A stretch of 64,000 bases of DNA from Aquibacillus kalidii (GTDB lineage Bacteria; Bacillota; Bacilli; Bacillales; Amphibacillaceae). The notes under the pieces are model-generated. The model ran no database searches. It saw only the letters and a list, made by a program, of their open reading frames with translations, and was not told the origin of the DNA. This document shows, one piece after another, positions 8,087 to 17,782 of this stretch (position 1 is its first letter; each line of letters starts with the position of its first letter). The stretch lies in contig NZ_JACLZI010000050.1 in assembly GCF_014280935.1 (NCBI RefSeq), positions 1 through 64,000 of the forward strand. Reading direction: 5' to 3'. The position numbers were made by a program, and so were the translations under genes.

Positions 8087-9268
8087 CTATTTAACTGTTA
8101 TTTTGGCTACTGCTTTTTTAGATGTTGTATCAATAGATTGTCCCGGGGCACCAAAGTACGGTGTTCCATCGTTATTCCAAAATAATCGTTGCACTCTCGC
8201 ATGACGATTATGATCGTACAACGGATTTCCGACTATCTCCTTATATGGACGAGCATGGTAGACTAATAAATCTGTTTCTCCATCTTCCGCTACAGTAAAG
8301 CTATTATGTCCAGGTCCATATTCACTGTTTTCCTCACTGGAAACAAAAACTGGCTTGTCACTTTTTTTCCATGATGCAGGATCTAATAGATTACTATCCT
8401 GCGGTGCAGTCAATAACCCCATCAAATAACGATCATCAGTTGCACTTGCAGAATATGCTACAAAGATTTTACCATTTTTCTTAATTACAGCTGGCCCTTC
8501 ATTTACATAGAAGCCTTCTTGTTCCCAATCATACTCAGGTGTTGATAATAAAACTTGCTCGCCTTTAATTGTCCATGGATTTTCCATTTCAGCAATATAA
8601 AGGTTTGAGATCGAGTCATTATCAACCTTTTGCGCCCATATTAAATAGCGTTTTCCATCATGTTCAAATGTTGTTGCATCAAGAGAAAAACTCTGGAATT
8701 CTGTGTTAACCTGACCCTTCTCAATCCATTCACCTTCTAGAGGATTCTCTGCACTCGATTCCAATACATATGGTCGTATTGCCCACACATCATCTCTTTC
8801 ACCTGCAGCAAAGTGTATATACCATTTATCATCAATAAAATGTAACTCAGGAGCCCATATGTGTTCAGACATTATTCCAGATTCATGTTTTTCCCATAGC
8901 ACTTTCTCAGGAGCTTCCTTTAAGCCTGCAATTGTTTTTGCTCTTCTTAAAACAATCCGGTCATATTCTGGATACGAACCTGTAAAGTAATAGAAACCAT
9001 CTTTATGCTTATAAACATATGGGTCAGCTCTTTGCTCCACTAACGGGCTAGGATAGGATTGATTTTGAAGCGTACCCTCTATTTCAAAAGTACCGGCTTG
9101 CTTTAACTTTTCTTGCGCTACCTCTTCCCATGCCACTTTCAATTCAGCAGATATACCATTCTCAAAACTTACATTAACCTTTTCTGGAAGTACTGGATTT
9201 GTGCCTTGCTTAGTTTCTACTTCAACTTGTTCAACAGTAGTAAGCTTAAAAGATTGTGTTGTTTCCAT
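8087..9268 (-). CDS. GH43 arabinanase/alpha-L-arabinofuranosidase with N-terminal Ig-like domain
   Basis: 393 residues. Residues about 8-65 look like a Big_4-type bacterial Ig domain (VETKQGTNPVLPEKVNVSF...VAWEEV...GTFEIEGTL). A five-bladed GH43 domain follows: catalytic base Asp82 (ADPYVY), pKa-tuning Asp197 (SLDATTF) and acid Glu257 (NEGPAV). There is no signal peptide, so the Ig-like module is intracellular here, which is unusual for a domain more often found on secreted proteins. Predicted to cut alpha-1,5- or side-chain arabinofuranosyl links in imported oligosaccharides. It lies 30 bp after araM and is probably cotranscribed with it. Start ATG with AGGAGGAC upstream. Confidence 0.88.
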   Translation of the reverse strand: METTQSFKLTTVEQVEVETKQGTNPVLPEKVNVSFENGISAELKVAWEEVAQEKLKQAGTFEIEGTLQNQSYPSPLVEQRADPYVYKHKDGFYYFTGSYPEYDRIVLRRAKTIAGLKEAPEKVLWEKHESGIMSEHIWAPELHFIDDKWYIHFAAGERDDVWAIRPYVLESSAENPLEGEWIEKGQVNTEFQSFSLDATTFEHDGKRYLIWAQKVDNDSISNLYIAEMENPWTIKGEQVLLSTPEYDWEQEGFYVNEGPAVIKKNGKIFVAYSASATDDRYLMGLLTAPQDSNLLDPASWKKSDKPVFVSSEENSEYGPGHNSFTVAEDGETDLLVYHARPYKEIVGNPLYDHNRHARVQRLFWNNDGTPYFGAPGQSIDTTSKKAVAKITVK

Positions 9269-9298
9269 TGTTAAGTGTCCTCCTAAAAAAATATTGAA

Positions 9299-10510
9299 TT
9301 ATTTAAATACTAGATTTGATATTGGATAGGTAATCTCTTCTTTTTTTAACTGATTAATTAGAAGTAAACCGGTACATCTATCACGTAGATTATGTGCTGT
9401 ATTCAAACTTTCTTTGACGAGATCATTTGAAATTCCTAGTTCAGATGTTTGGCTAGGGCCTCCTACACATTGTAGCAAGGCTATTAATTTCTCTGGGTCC
9501 GGCAAAGCCTCTATTTGCTTTTTGATCTCTTTCCAATGCTCTTTTAGCGGTTGATAATAATCGGATAAGTTGAGTTCGTTATCTAAATCAAACTCTGAGG
9601 CAAATTTTTTATAAAGGGCTGTGATGATTGTCGTCGCCACTCCAACTTTCGCCCCGTGTAAAAGTTGCTCTTTATCCTTTTTTAATAAATCCATTTCCCA
9701 CCAATGCGATAAGTGGTGTTCTCCACCTGAAGCAGGGCGTGAGAAGTCGAGAAGAAGCATGACTAGCCCTGATTCTATAAGGGCGTCGACTAGAATTTGA
9801 ATCCCCTCTGTATCTGCATTAGCAATTTTATCTACATGACGGACGCAATTTTCGAGAGAGTCCCTCGTAATCTCAGCTGCTAGCTCATTATATGGCTCTT
9901 TACCAACTAATCTAGATACCTCCCAATCTAATAAGGATGTATATTTACCTAAGATGTCACCAAATCCTGCAGCAGTCATCTCTCTTGGTGCATTTTTTAA
10001 AATAGACAAGTCGGCAAATACAGCTAAGGGTGCTGTAGTTTGCACTGTTTTCTTCACACCTTTGAATATGAGCGGTGCACCTTTTGAAGTGAAACCGTCC
10101 ACTGATGCAGCTGTTGGTACAGATATAAATGGAATATTCATTTTGTGACCAACAAAACGGACAACATCATGTATTGTTCCAGAACCTACAGCGATTAGTA
10201 AATCTGTCGTAGTTGGTGTTTCTGAGAACAACTGTATCATCGTTTCTTCATCTGCAATTACTTGACCATATTTATTAGGTTCTAATATAACAAGATGAAA
10301 TTGTAACCCATCCTTTTTCAATCGTTCCGCTAGTTTTTCTCCTGCTACTTTGTTCGTTATTTGATCAGCAACTATAACCAGTTGTTTAAAGGAACTATCC
10401 TTTATATAAGTTGATACAGAATCGATACTATTTTCTTTCACTTCAATAACTGGTAACTTAAAATCCTTAACATGTAAACTCTCTGCTAAATCATTAATTT
10501 TAGAAGCCAT
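9299..10510 (-). CDS. araM: sn-glycerol-1-phosphate dehydrogenase (AraM/EgsA)
   Basis: 403 residues of the iron/nickel dehydrogenase fold: Rossmann-like N-terminus with VGSGTIHDVVRFVGHK (about 107-122) and SVPTAASVDGFTSKGAP, then the metal-site segment SGGEHHLSHWWEMD. B. subtilis AraM reduces dihydroxyacetone phosphate to glycerol-1-phosphate, the first step to heptaprenylglyceryl phosphate; it is encoded in the arabinose operon there, as here, for reasons that remain unclear. It sits between the small Cys-rich gene and GH43. Confidence 0.92.
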   Translation of the reverse strand: MASKINDLAESLHVKDFKLPVIEVKENSIDSVSTYIKDSSFKQLVIVADQITNKVAGEKLAERLKKDGLQFHLVILEPNKYGQVIADEETMIQLFSETPTTTDLLIAVGSGTIHDVVRFVGHKMNIPFISVPTAASVDGFTSKGAPLIFKGVKKTVQTTAPLAVFADLSILKNAPREMTAAGFGDILGKYTSLLDWEVSRLVGKEPYNELAAEITRDSLENCVRHVDKIANADTEGIQILVDALIESGLVMLLLDFSRPASGGEHHLSHWWEMDLLKKDKEQLLHGAKVGVATTIITALYKKFASEFDLDNELNLSDYYQPLKEHWKEIKKQIEALPDPEKLIALLQCVGGPSQTSELGISNDLVKESLNTAHNLRDRCTGLLLINQLKKEEITYPISNLVFK

Positions 10511-10540
10511 CTTCTCCCTCTTTTCAAAAACAAATAGGTT

Positions 10541-10580
10541 GGGCTGACTAAAATTGTCTGCATTGACTATTAGTCAGCCC
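10541..10580. promoter_or_regulatory. Inverted repeat between the Cys-rich gene and araM
   Basis: GGGCTGACTAA and TTAGTCAGCCC form an 11-bp perfect stem with a loop of about 18 nt. On the minus strand (gene direction) it is followed by AACCTATTTG, not a T run, so it is a weak terminator at best and may instead be a processing or attenuation structure. On the plus strand it is followed by TTTTT. Confidence 0.55.
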
Positions 10581-10602
10581 TTTTTACCTCAAACCTTATG
10601 CT

Positions 10603-10866
10603 TTATTTAGTAATAGTTAACCACCTATTACCACTTGGGTCAGGACAAGTCTTGTAAGCCAATTTCGCTCTAAATTGGACTAGGCAGCCACAATGTCCAC
10701 ATGTATTGGTATATGCTAATGAAGGACATTCCTGACATCGGCTAAGTCTTTCAATGTATACACGGTCATCAACAAGGTCTACTTCTAATGCTAATTGTTC
10801 TTTTACTAGCTGTTCAACCTCTGCATCCGTAACAATGACAGATGCTGAACATCCTTTACAACTCAT
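10603..10866 (-). CDS. Small Cys-rich protein (DUF6171-like)
   Basis: 87 residues with eight Cys: CKGC near the N-terminus, then CQEC, CGHCGC and a late CPDP. The spacing suggests one or two zinc-binding knuckles. It resembles the small DUF6171 family of Bacilli as I remember it; no function is known. It starts 19 bp after the abfA stop and is probably translated from the abfA message. Whether it has a role in arabinose use is unknown. Confidence 0.65.
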   Translation of the reverse strand: MSCKGCSASVIVTDAEVEQLVKEQLALEVDLVDDRVYIERLSRCQECPSLAYTNTCGHCGCLVQFRAKLAYKTCPDPSGNRWLTITK

Positions 10867-10885
10867 TTATCCGTTCACCCTTTAC

Positions 10886-12364
10886 TCAAACAGTTAGTAG
10901 TACGACAGACATAGGCGGTAATGTTACAGTTAATGTACTACCATTTACTTCTACCCCATTAAATTCAGTAGGCTTAACTGCTTCTGGGTTCTCAAATGTA
11001 TTGCGGTCATTTTTTTCTTTACTTGTTAGGATTGTGCCTTTTACATTAGCTAGCTTTTGTTCATAGCCTCTTAGATCAATCGATACAGTAGAATTAGCAT
11101 CCATTTTCACATTACATAATGTAATATTAACTTCTCCATTATTACTTTTGGATGCAGATACATGTACATCAGGTAGTTTATTTTTATCATTTTCTTCTAT
11201 TGAGGTTTCAACCGATAACAATGATGCATCTTGGTGAACTTTATACATATCAAACACATGATAAGTAGGTGTTAATATCATTTCTTTACCTTCAGTAAGT
11301 ACCATAGCTTGAAGCACATTGACCGTTTGTGCAATGTTAGCCATTTGCACGCGATCACTATGATTATTAAAAATATTTAATGTAACACCCGCAACTAACG
11401 CATCGCGGATTGTATTTTGTTGATATAAGAAACCAGGGTTTGTACCAGGTTCAACATCAAACCAAGTTCCCCACTCATCTACAATCATGCCAATGCGTTT
11501 TTCAGGATCGTATTTATCCATGATTGTACCATGCTTTGTTACAAGCTCTTCCATGTGTAATGCTCTTTGCATCGTAATATTCCACTCATCATCAGTGAAG
11601 TCTGTAGCAGAACCCTTACCTAACCAGAAATCACCCGGGATTGTATAGTAGTGTAAACTTAAACCATCCATAAATGGAGCAGAGTTTTTCATTAAAACTT
11701 CCGTCCAATTATAATCATCTATGTTAGCACCACCAGCAATTTTAAAGATTTTGTTATCACCATAGTTCCTTACATAAGTTTGGAATTGTCGGTATAGATC
11801 AGAATAATATTCCGGCCTCATATTACCGCCACATCCCCAGTTCTCATTACCCACACCAAAGTATTTCAATTTCCATGGTTCTTCTCTACCATTTTCTTTT
11901 CGCCAGTTTGCCATTGGAGATTCACCATCAAAAGTTAAATACTCTACCCATTCGGACATTTCTTGAACTGTTCCACTTCCAACATTTCCATTAATATAAG
12001 GCTCTGCTCCTAGCATTTCACACAGCATCATAAATTCATGTGTACCAAAATGGTTATTTTCAACAACACCACCCCAGTGTGTGTTAACCATACGTTTTCT
12101 ACCTTCACGTGGTCCAACACCATCCTTCCAGTGGTATTCATCTGCAAAGCAACCACCTGGCCAGCGTAAAACAGGGATATTTATATTTTTTAATGCCTCT
12201 AACACATCGTTTCTGATCCCGTTCGTATTTGGAATAGGTGAATCTTCCCCTACCCATATCCCCTCATAAATACATCTTCCTAAGTGCTCAGCAAAGTGAC
12301 CGTATATATTTTTGTTAATTGTTCCTTTCACAGCATCTGCATTCACGATAATTTTATTTGACAT
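10886..12364 (-). CDS. abfA: Intracellular GH51 alpha-L-arabinofuranosidase
   Basis: 492 residues, close to the 500 of Bacillus and Geobacillus AbfA. The acid/base Glu174 lies in [10 protein letters not shown] and the nucleophile Glu297 in IVDEWGTW. The N-terminal (beta/alpha)8 barrel ([17 protein letters not shown] at 21-37) is followed by the C-terminal beta-sandwich. No signal peptide: it trims arabinofuranosyl residues from imported arabino-oligosaccharides to free L-arabinose. It heads an apparent operon abfA, Cys-rich gene, araM, GH43. AraR-type sites lie about 145 and 280 bp upstream. Start ATG with AAAGAGGTG. Confidence 0.95.
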   Translation of the reverse strand: MSNKIIVNADAVKGTINKNIYGHFAEHLGRCIYEGIWVGEDSPIPNTNGIRNDVLEALKNINIPVLRWPGGCFADEYHWKDGVGPREGRKRMVNTHWGGVVENNHFGTHEFMMLCEMLGAEPYINGNVGSGTVQEMSEWVEYLTFDGESPMANWRKENGREEPWKLKYFGVGNENWGCGGNMRPEYYSDLYRQFQTYVRNYGDNKIFKIAGGANIDDYNWTEVLMKNSAPFMDGLSLHYYTIPGDFWLGKGSATDFTDDEWNITMQRALHMEELVTKHGTIMDKYDPEKRIGMIVDEWGTWFDVEPGTNPGFLYQQNTIRDALVAGVTLNIFNNHSDRVQMANIAQTVNVLQAMVLTEGKEMILTPTYHVFDMYKVHQDASLLSVETSIEENDKNKLPDVHVSASKSNNGEVNITLCNVKMDANSTVSIDLRGYEQKLANVKGTILTSKEKNDRNTFENPEAVKPTEFNGVEVNGSTLTVTLPPMSVVLLTV

Positions 12365-12506
12365 GCTTACACCTCTTTAAGTTATTTTTTTAAATTTAAT
12401 CAAGGGTTTATTTCCTGAATTACGTTGTATGCGCTTCCAACTAATACAAATAGGTCTCGCTTGTAGAATTGAAACTATAGTATTATTTATTACCCCCCCA
12501 AACATA

Positions 12507-12520
12507 ATTGTACGTATAAG
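12507..12520. promoter_or_regulatory. Candidate AraR operator 1 upstream of abfA
   Basis: ATTGTACGTATAAG matches the AraR-type palindrome (core TTGTACGTACAA) except at the right end. It is about 145 bp upstream of the abfA start. Confidence 0.6.
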
Positions 12521-12641
12521 TGGTTATATTTAAATTATATATACTTTACCTTGTCATTTCAATGATTTTACTGTAAATTACATTGTTACATATGTACTAA
12601 TTTATAAAGGAGCATCTAAAATTAAATAAGAAACCTCATAT

Positions 12642-12656
12642 ATTGTACGTACATAT
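12642..12656. promoter_or_regulatory. Candidate AraR operator 2 upstream of abfA
   Basis: ATTGTACGTACATAT contains TTGTACGTACA, 11 of 12 core bases. It lies 135 bp from operator 1, a distance compatible with looping, and about 280 bp upstream of abfA. A weaker half-site (TTGTTACATATGTAC) is seen between them near 12583-12597. The rest of 12365-12696 holds no gene. Confidence 0.6.
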
Positions 12657-12696
12657 TCAGATTTGATTGGAGGAATTGTTTTGTTTGATCGAAAAT

Positions 12697-12726
12697 AAAA
12701 GTGATGACAAGTAATCCACCACTTTT
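12697..12726 (-). terminator. Intrinsic terminator of araR1
   Basis: On the minus strand AAAAGTGGTG and CATCACTTTT pair around GATTACTTGT and are followed by ATTTTCG. It lies shortly after the araR1 stop and isolates araR1 from abfA. Confidence 0.7.
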
Positions 12727-12746
12727 TATACTCCTATCCCTTTTTA

Positions 12747-13859
12747 TTAAATATTAAGCTTATCTAAGATATTTCTCGTAGATTGGCGTTCTACCAGTTC
12801 TGGTATATAGACTTTAGATGCCACTTCTTTCTTTCCCTCTATTAAATCTACTATCATTCTAGCAGCTACACTACCTAATTCACTCTTTGGATGTGAAATA
12901 GAAGTTAGTTTTACTTCAGAGATCTCGGCTAATATTGTGTCATCATAACCAATAACTGAAATATCCTCAGGTACCTTAATATTATTTTCTCTAAAAATAT
13001 CTAATAAGTAGATTAGAAGTTGATCGTTATAACAGGCAATTGCTGTGGGTCGATCTCTTGTAGATGAAAGTAATAACCTAACGTCCTTGATCGGTTTATC
13101 GCGCTCCGTTTCTGTAGTAAACGTGACAATATTTTTGGGGTTTAAAGGGACTCCATAATTTCGATGTGCTTTGATATAGCCCTTTAGTCTTTTTTGACCT
13201 TGCGCATCATCGGATTTGTATATCCCAATTATTTCACGGTGGCCTTGCTTGATAAGGTACTCGGCTTGTATGTAGCCGCCACGTTCATCATCTACCACTA
13301 CACTGTATGGATCTAGTTCATCGTATTTAGCGTTTATCATAACGTATGGTATCCCTTGTTTTTCTAAACTAATATAGTAGTTTAGATTCGGATTTCTGGA
13401 AGCACTTCTCGTTGGTTCGATAATAATTCCTTGATAATGTCCAGACAATATCGATTCTAAAACGCGTTTTTCTTGATCATGGTCATTATTAGTATTAAAA
13501 ATACTTACATTATATCCTTTTTCACTTAAATAGGATTCTGCTCCTCTAATAATAGTCGGAAAAATATACTCCGATATATAAGTAGTCATTACGGCTATAC
13601 TTTTTTGAGAATGAATCGTATGGTTCTTATCTTGAAAATTGGCTATATCTGTACTATAGGTACCAGATCCTTGTTCTCTATGGAGCCAACCTTCACTAAC
13701 TAACTCCCCTACTGCTAACCTAACCGTATGTCTACTTACGTTGAACCGCTCCATCATCATACTCTCTGAACTTATTTTTTGGTTTGGAGCAATTAATCCT
13801 TCTAGTATCTCAGATTTTATCTTATTTTTAATTTTCTTATATTTTGGTTCCTGAGCCAT
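12747..13859 (-). CDS. araR: AraR-type arabinose repressor, paralogue 1
   Basis: About 370 residues: an N-terminal GntR winged helix (about 5-70, FNVSRHTVRLAVGELVSEGWLHREQGSGTY) joined to a LacI/periplasmic-binding-like effector domain (about 85-360). This hybrid layout is the hallmark of AraR, which represses ara genes until L-arabinose binds. ATG 13859 is chosen because AGAGGTGGTGAT precedes it with normal spacing; the longer frame starts at a GTG inside that site. It lies 149 bp after the stop of a clear paralogue (araR2), in the same orientation. A cre-like sequence is just upstream. Confidence 0.9.
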   Translation of the reverse strand: MAQEPKYKKIKNKIKSEILEGLIAPNQKISSESMMMERFNVSRHTVRLAVGELVSEGWLHREQGSGTYSTDIANFQDKNHTIHSQKSIAVMTTYISEYIFPTIIRGAESYLSEKGYNVSIFNTNNDHDQEKRVLESILSGHYQGIIIEPTRSASRNPNLNYYISLEKQGIPYVMINAKYDELDPYSVVVDDERGGYIQAEYLIKQGHREIIGIYKSDDAQGQKRLKGYIKAHRNYGVPLNPKNIVTFTTETERDKPIKDVRLLLSSTRDRPTAIACYNDQLLIYLLDIFRENNIKVPEDISVIGYDDTILAEISEVKLTSISHPKSELGSVAARMIVDLIEGKKEVASKVYIPELVERQSTRNILDKLNI

Positions 13860-13882
13860 ACTAATCACCACCTCTTTGCATA

Positions 13883-13896
13883 TGATTGCGTTTTCA
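13883..13896. promoter_or_regulatory. Candidate CcpA cre site upstream of araR1
   Basis: TGATTGCGTTTTCA fits the cre consensus TGWNANCGNTNWCA at all but one position and lies about 24 bp upstream of the araR1 start, in line with carbon catabolite control of arabinose genes in Bacilli. Confidence 0.4.
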
Positions 13897-14008
13897 TTAA
13901 CGCTAATGTTAAAATCCTTTATTCCCTTTTTATAAGGTAAGGAATTTTAACTTAACTGATTAAAGATACGTTCACTACAAATAGTAAAGGAGGCTTATTT
14001 TACACAAG

Positions 14009-15127
14009 CTATTTCTTAGGCTCTTTTGTAGAGTTTCGTACCACTAGTTCTGGTTGGTAGACAATAGATTCTACACTTTGTTCCATTCTTTTTACAGACC
14101 CGCTTTTTTCTTTAATCATATCTAATATCATTTTGGCAGCCGCCTCGCCCATCTCACTTTTTGGATGTTTTACTGTTGTTAATTTAACTTCAGATACATT
14201 AACCATAAAGGAGTCATCAAAGCCAATTATAGATAGTTCTTCAGGAATAGATAAATCCTTGTCACGAACAACATCTAGTAATTTAATCGCCAATTCATCA
14301 TTGTAACTAACAATTGCAGTCGGTCTTTCTCCAATATTTAGCGATAAAAGTTTGTCTAATACAGCAATGGGTTTAATTGCTTTTTCTTCCGAGCTATACG
14401 TTACAATATTGCTAGGGTTGATCGCTAAACCGTTGGAACGATGCGCTTTTAAAAAACCCTTCATTCTCTTGGTTCCTTGAATATCATCATTCTTAAAGAA
14501 GCCGACGATGTTCGTATGGCCTAACTTAATTAAATGATCCGTTTGAATAAAGCCACCCTTTTCATCGTCCATCGTAATACTTATTGGCTCTAACTCATCA
14601 TAGTAAGCATTAATCATCGTGTAAGGAATGTTTTGTCGTTCCAAATTTAAATAATAATTAATGTTTGGATTGGATAAAGCACTTTTCGTTGGTTCAATAA
14701 TAACTCCCTTAAATTGCTGAGTTAAGATTGTCTCAAGGAATTTTCTTTCGTTTTCATGGTCATTGTTTGTACTAAACAAGCTTACTTGGTAATTTTGTTC
14801 ACTTAAATATGACTCTGCCCCTCTAATAATCGATGGGAAAATATAGTCAGAAATATGTGTAGTTATAATCGCGATATTATTTTGGTTAGCAGCAGAAGCA
14901 TTAGCATCTTCAGCTGACCGGTCAGCACAGAATGTTCCAGCACCTTGCTCTCTATATAACCATCCTTGGTTAACTAAATCACCTACCGCAAGTCTTACCG
15001 TATGACGGCTAACACCGAATTCCTTCATCAGTTCACTTTCAGAACTTATTTTTTGATGTGGTTGGAAAGTACCGTCTAATATCTTTGATTGAATTGCCTG
15101 TTTTACCATATTATATTTCGTTTGCAT
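14009..15127 (-). CDS. araR: AraR-type arabinose repressor, paralogue 2
   Basis: About 372 residues with the same GntR-LacI hybrid layout as its neighbour. The DNA-recognition segment FGVSRHTVRLAVGDLVNQGWLYREQGAG is nearly identical to paralogue 1, and the effector domains align throughout (NNDHENERKFLETIL against NNDHDQEKRVLESIL), so this is a tandem duplication that has since diverged. ATG 15127 is preferred, with GAGGTGT just upstream; the longer frame adds ten residues. An AraR-type operator lies 30 bp upstream, suggesting autorepression. It is downstream of araA and its terminator. Confidence 0.9.
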   Translation of the reverse strand: MQTKYNMVKQAIQSKILDGTFQPHQKISSESELMKEFGVSRHTVRLAVGDLVNQGWLYREQGAGTFCADRSAEDANASAANQNNIAIITTHISDYIFPSIIRGAESYLSEQNYQVSLFSTNNDHENERKFLETILTQQFKGVIIEPTKSALSNPNINYYLNLERQNIPYTMINAYYDELEPISITMDDEKGGFIQTDHLIKLGHTNIVGFFKNDDIQGTKRMKGFLKAHRSNGLAINPSNIVTYSSEEKAIKPIAVLDKLLSLNIGERPTAIVSYNDELAIKLLDVVRDKDLSIPEELSIIGFDDSFMVNVSEVKLTTVKHPKSEMGEAAAKMILDMIKEKSGSVKRMEQSVESIVYQPELVVRNSTKEPKK

Positions 15128-15156
15128 AGGACACCTCACAAAGTTCTCGTTAAACA

Positions 15157-15170
15157 AATACGTACAAATT
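15157..15170. promoter_or_regulatory. Candidate AraR operator upstream of araR2
   Basis: AATACGTACAAATT (reverse complement AATTTGTACGTATT) matches the AraR palindrome on one full arm. It overlaps a possible -10 box (TATAAT on the minus strand, 15169-15174), a position suited to repression. Confidence 0.65.
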
Positions 15171-15263
15171 ATATAAATATTATATCATTTCTAGTACTAA
15201 TACTATATATTGAATATCCTCTTCATTTTTAGGCCCTAAAATAATAGATATAATTTACTTAAA

Positions 15264-15293
15264 ATGGAGGACAGATGTTTGTTTCTGTCCTCC
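15264..15293 (-). terminator. Intrinsic terminator of araA
   Basis: GGAGGACAGA and TCTGTCCTCC form a perfect 10-bp stem with an 8-nt loop; on the minus strand it is followed by ATTTTAAG. It separates araDA from araR2. Confidence 0.8.
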
Positions 15294-15360
15294 ACTATAA
15301 TTTGTAATAGTATTCGTTTATGAGATATATGTTTCTTATGTTAGTTCATATGAGTTAGTT

Positions 15361-16845
15361 TTAGCCCCAGACTGCTTGGTTCCACTTTAGCTCATTTCTA
15401 AATTGTCTTATATTCGTGTCTTTATCGATTACAACACACTCGATCTTATTCATATCCGCAAAATCATAAAGTTGCTCTGTTGTTACTTCAAATGAAAAGA
15501 CAGTGTGGTGTGCTCCACCAGCATAAATCCACGATTCTGTTGCTACACTTAATGATGGTTGTGGCTTCCATAACACTTTTGCCACTGGTAAATTCGGTGT
15601 TTCGATAGTAGGTTGCTCAGCTTTCACTTCGTTTATTACTAAGCGATATCTTCCACCCATTTCAACTAAAGAAGCGTTTACTGCATCTCCACCCTTCCCA
15701 TCGAATACTAAGCGAGCAGGGTCTTCTTTTCCACCAATTCCTAAAGGATTCACTACTATTCTTGGTTTAGTTGCTGAAACAGTCGGACAAATTTCAAGCA
15801 TGTGGGAACCTAAAATCATTTCATTGCCTGGCTCTAAGTGATACGTATAATCTTCCATAAATGATGTACCTTTATTACCAGAAATCACTTTCATAACACG
15901 AAGTAATGCAGCTGTTCTCCAGTCACCTTCACCAGCAAACCCGTAGCCTTCCGCCATTAAGCGTTGTGCAGCTAGCCCAGGAAGTTGTTTCATACCATGT
16001 AAATCTTCAAAGTTTGTTGTAAAGGCATTATAATTTCCTTTTGCAAGGAAAGATTTAAGACCTAATTCAATTCTGCCCTGTTCTAAGATAGAATCTCTAA
16101 CCGGACCTGGCTCATTTGCTTCTGCAGGTAGATCATATAATTCTCCATATTCTTTGTATAAAGCATCTAATTGTTCGTCTGTAACTTGTTTCATTTCCTC
16201 AACAAGGTCACCAATACCATAATAATCGACAGTCCAACCAAATTTAATTTGTGCTTCTACCTTATCACCGTCTGTTACGGCTACATTTCTCATGTTATCA
16301 CCGAAGCGCGCTACACGAACATTTTCACCTTCTGTTACAGCAACCGCCGTTTTCATCCAGCTTCCAAGTTTCGATGTGACCTCTTTGCTTTGCCAATGTC
16401 CAACAATTACTTTACGAGAAACGTCCATTCTAGTACCGATAAAACCATATTCTCTATCACCATGTGCTGCTTGGTTTAAGTTCATGAAATCCATATCGAT
16501 TTCACCCCAAGGAATATCACGGTTAAATTGTGTGTGTAAATGTAGTAATGGCTTTTGAAGGATTTTTAATCCAGCAATCCACATTTTTGCTGGCGAGAAA
16601 GTGTGCATCCAAGTAATTAAACCCGCACAATTTTCATTAGTATTAGCTTCTTGTGCCAAGTTTTTAATTTCTGTTGCCGTCGTTAAAACAGATTTAAACA
16701 CGACTGTAAATGGTAAATTACCTTCCTTATTTAATCCGTCTACTACTTGTTTTGAATTATTTACTACTTCACCGATTGCTTCTTCCCCGTATAAGTGCTG
16801 ACTTCCTGTTACGAACCAAAATTCATATGGTTTTGTTGTTAACAT
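15361..16845 (-). CDS. araA: L-arabinose isomerase
   Basis: 494 residues, the normal length. The Mn2+/catalytic residues are in place: Glu306 (YGFAGEGDW), Glu331 (FMEDYTYH), His348 (LGSHMLE) and His447 (GGAHHTVF). Converts L-arabinose to L-ribulose in the cytosol. It follows araD by 177 bp on the same strand with no terminator or operator between, so araD-araA is probably one operon; B. subtilis has the order araA-araB-araD, so both order and content differ. Start ATG with GGAGGAATT upstream. Confidence 0.97.
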   Translation of the reverse strand: MLTTKPYEFWFVTGSQHLYGEEAIGEVVNNSKQVVDGLNKEGNLPFTVVFKSVLTTATEIKNLAQEANTNENCAGLITWMHTFSPAKMWIAGLKILQKPLLHLHTQFNRDIPWGEIDMDFMNLNQAAHGDREYGFIGTRMDVSRKVIVGHWQSKEVTSKLGSWMKTAVAVTEGENVRVARFGDNMRNVAVTDGDKVEAQIKFGWTVDYYGIGDLVEEMKQVTDEQLDALYKEYGELYDLPAEANEPGPVRDSILEQGRIELGLKSFLAKGNYNAFTTNFEDLHGMKQLPGLAAQRLMAEGYGFAGEGDWRTAALLRVMKVISGNKGTSFMEDYTYHLEPGNEMILGSHMLEICPTVSATKPRIVVNPLGIGGKEDPARLVFDGKGGDAVNASLVEMGGRYRLVINEVKAEQPTIETPNLPVAKVLWKPQPSLSVATESWIYAGGAHHTVFSFEVTTEQLYDFADMNKIECVVIDKDTNIRQFRNELKWNQAVWG

Positions 16846-17022
16846 TTAAAATTCCTCCTAGTATAAGGTTATCAATAGTTTCGTGTTTTATTTAGTAAAG
16901 TTATTTTACAAATTGCGCTTTCTAACGATCTCCACATCAAAATTCTCATGGAGGTTGCTGTACCCTTACCAATATTTTTCATCTATTGCTTCAATTTCTA
17001 GTTCCCGTAATTAATATTATAC

Positions 17023-17715
17023 TTACTTCTTTTGTCCGTAATAAGCGTTTGCTCCATGTTTTCTTAAATAATGTTTATCAAGGAGCTCTTGATCCATCGG
17101 TGGTGTGTCCGGATTTATTTGGTATGCACGATAGTTCATTTTAGCCACTTCTTCTAGCACTACTGCATTATGAACGGCTGTTTTAGGATCTTTACCCCAG
17201 TTAAAAGGTGCATGACTGTGTACCAGAACACTTGGTATTTCTAATGGGTTAATGTCCTTAAATGTTTCTACTATCACATTTCCAGTTTCTAGTTCATATT
17301 CCCCCTTAATTTCTTCCTCTGTCATTCTTCTTGTACAAGGTACCGCACCATAAAAATAATCAGCCTGCGTTGTACCTAATGGTTGAATTGGTCTTCCCGC
17401 TTGTGCCCAACTTGTTGCCCATGGTGAGTGCGTATGTACAATACCACCAACCCCTGGAAAATTTTTGTATAAAACCAGATGTGTAGGAGTATCCGAAGAA
17501 GGTTTAAGGTTACCTTCCACAATATTACCTTCCAAGTCTAATACAACTAGATCCTCAATAGATAACTCATCATAAGGTACTCCACTTGGTTTAATAACGA
17601 CTAAACCACTTTCTTCATCGTAACCGCTTACATTTCCCCAAGTAAAGGTTACTAATCGGTACTTAGGTAGATCTAAGTTAGCTTCTAGAACTTGTTTTTT
17701 CAATTTTTCAAGCAT
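17023..17715 (-). CDS. araD: L-ribulose-5-phosphate 4-epimerase
   Basis: 231 residues from ATG 17715, the standard AraD length, starting [14 protein letters not shown] as in the E. coli protein. Zinc His residues lie in [10 protein letters not shown] (94 and 96) and [11 protein letters not shown] (near 168). Converts L-ribulose-5-phosphate to D-xylulose-5-phosphate, feeding the pentose phosphate pathway. Its substrate needs AraB, which is not encoded in the window. The longer frame (32 extra residues) would start inside the AraR operator and is rejected. First gene of the araDA unit. Confidence 0.95.
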   Translation of the reverse strand: MLEKLKKQVLEANLDLPKYRLVTFTWGNVSGYDEESGLVVIKPSGVPYDELSIEDLVVLDLEGNIVEGNLKPSSDTPTHLVLYKNFPGVGGIVHTHSPWATSWAQAGRPIQPLGTTQADYFYGAVPCTRRMTEEEIKGEYELETGNVIVETFKDINPLEIPSVLVHSHAPFNWGKDPKTAVHNAVVLEEVAKMNYRAYQINPDTPPMDQELLDKHYLRKHGANAYYGQKK

Positions 17716-17782
17716 TAGCCCTATCACCCTTTCACCTATTATAAGGACTTTCTTGTCCGTATGTGTTTTGTTTGCTAATTTT

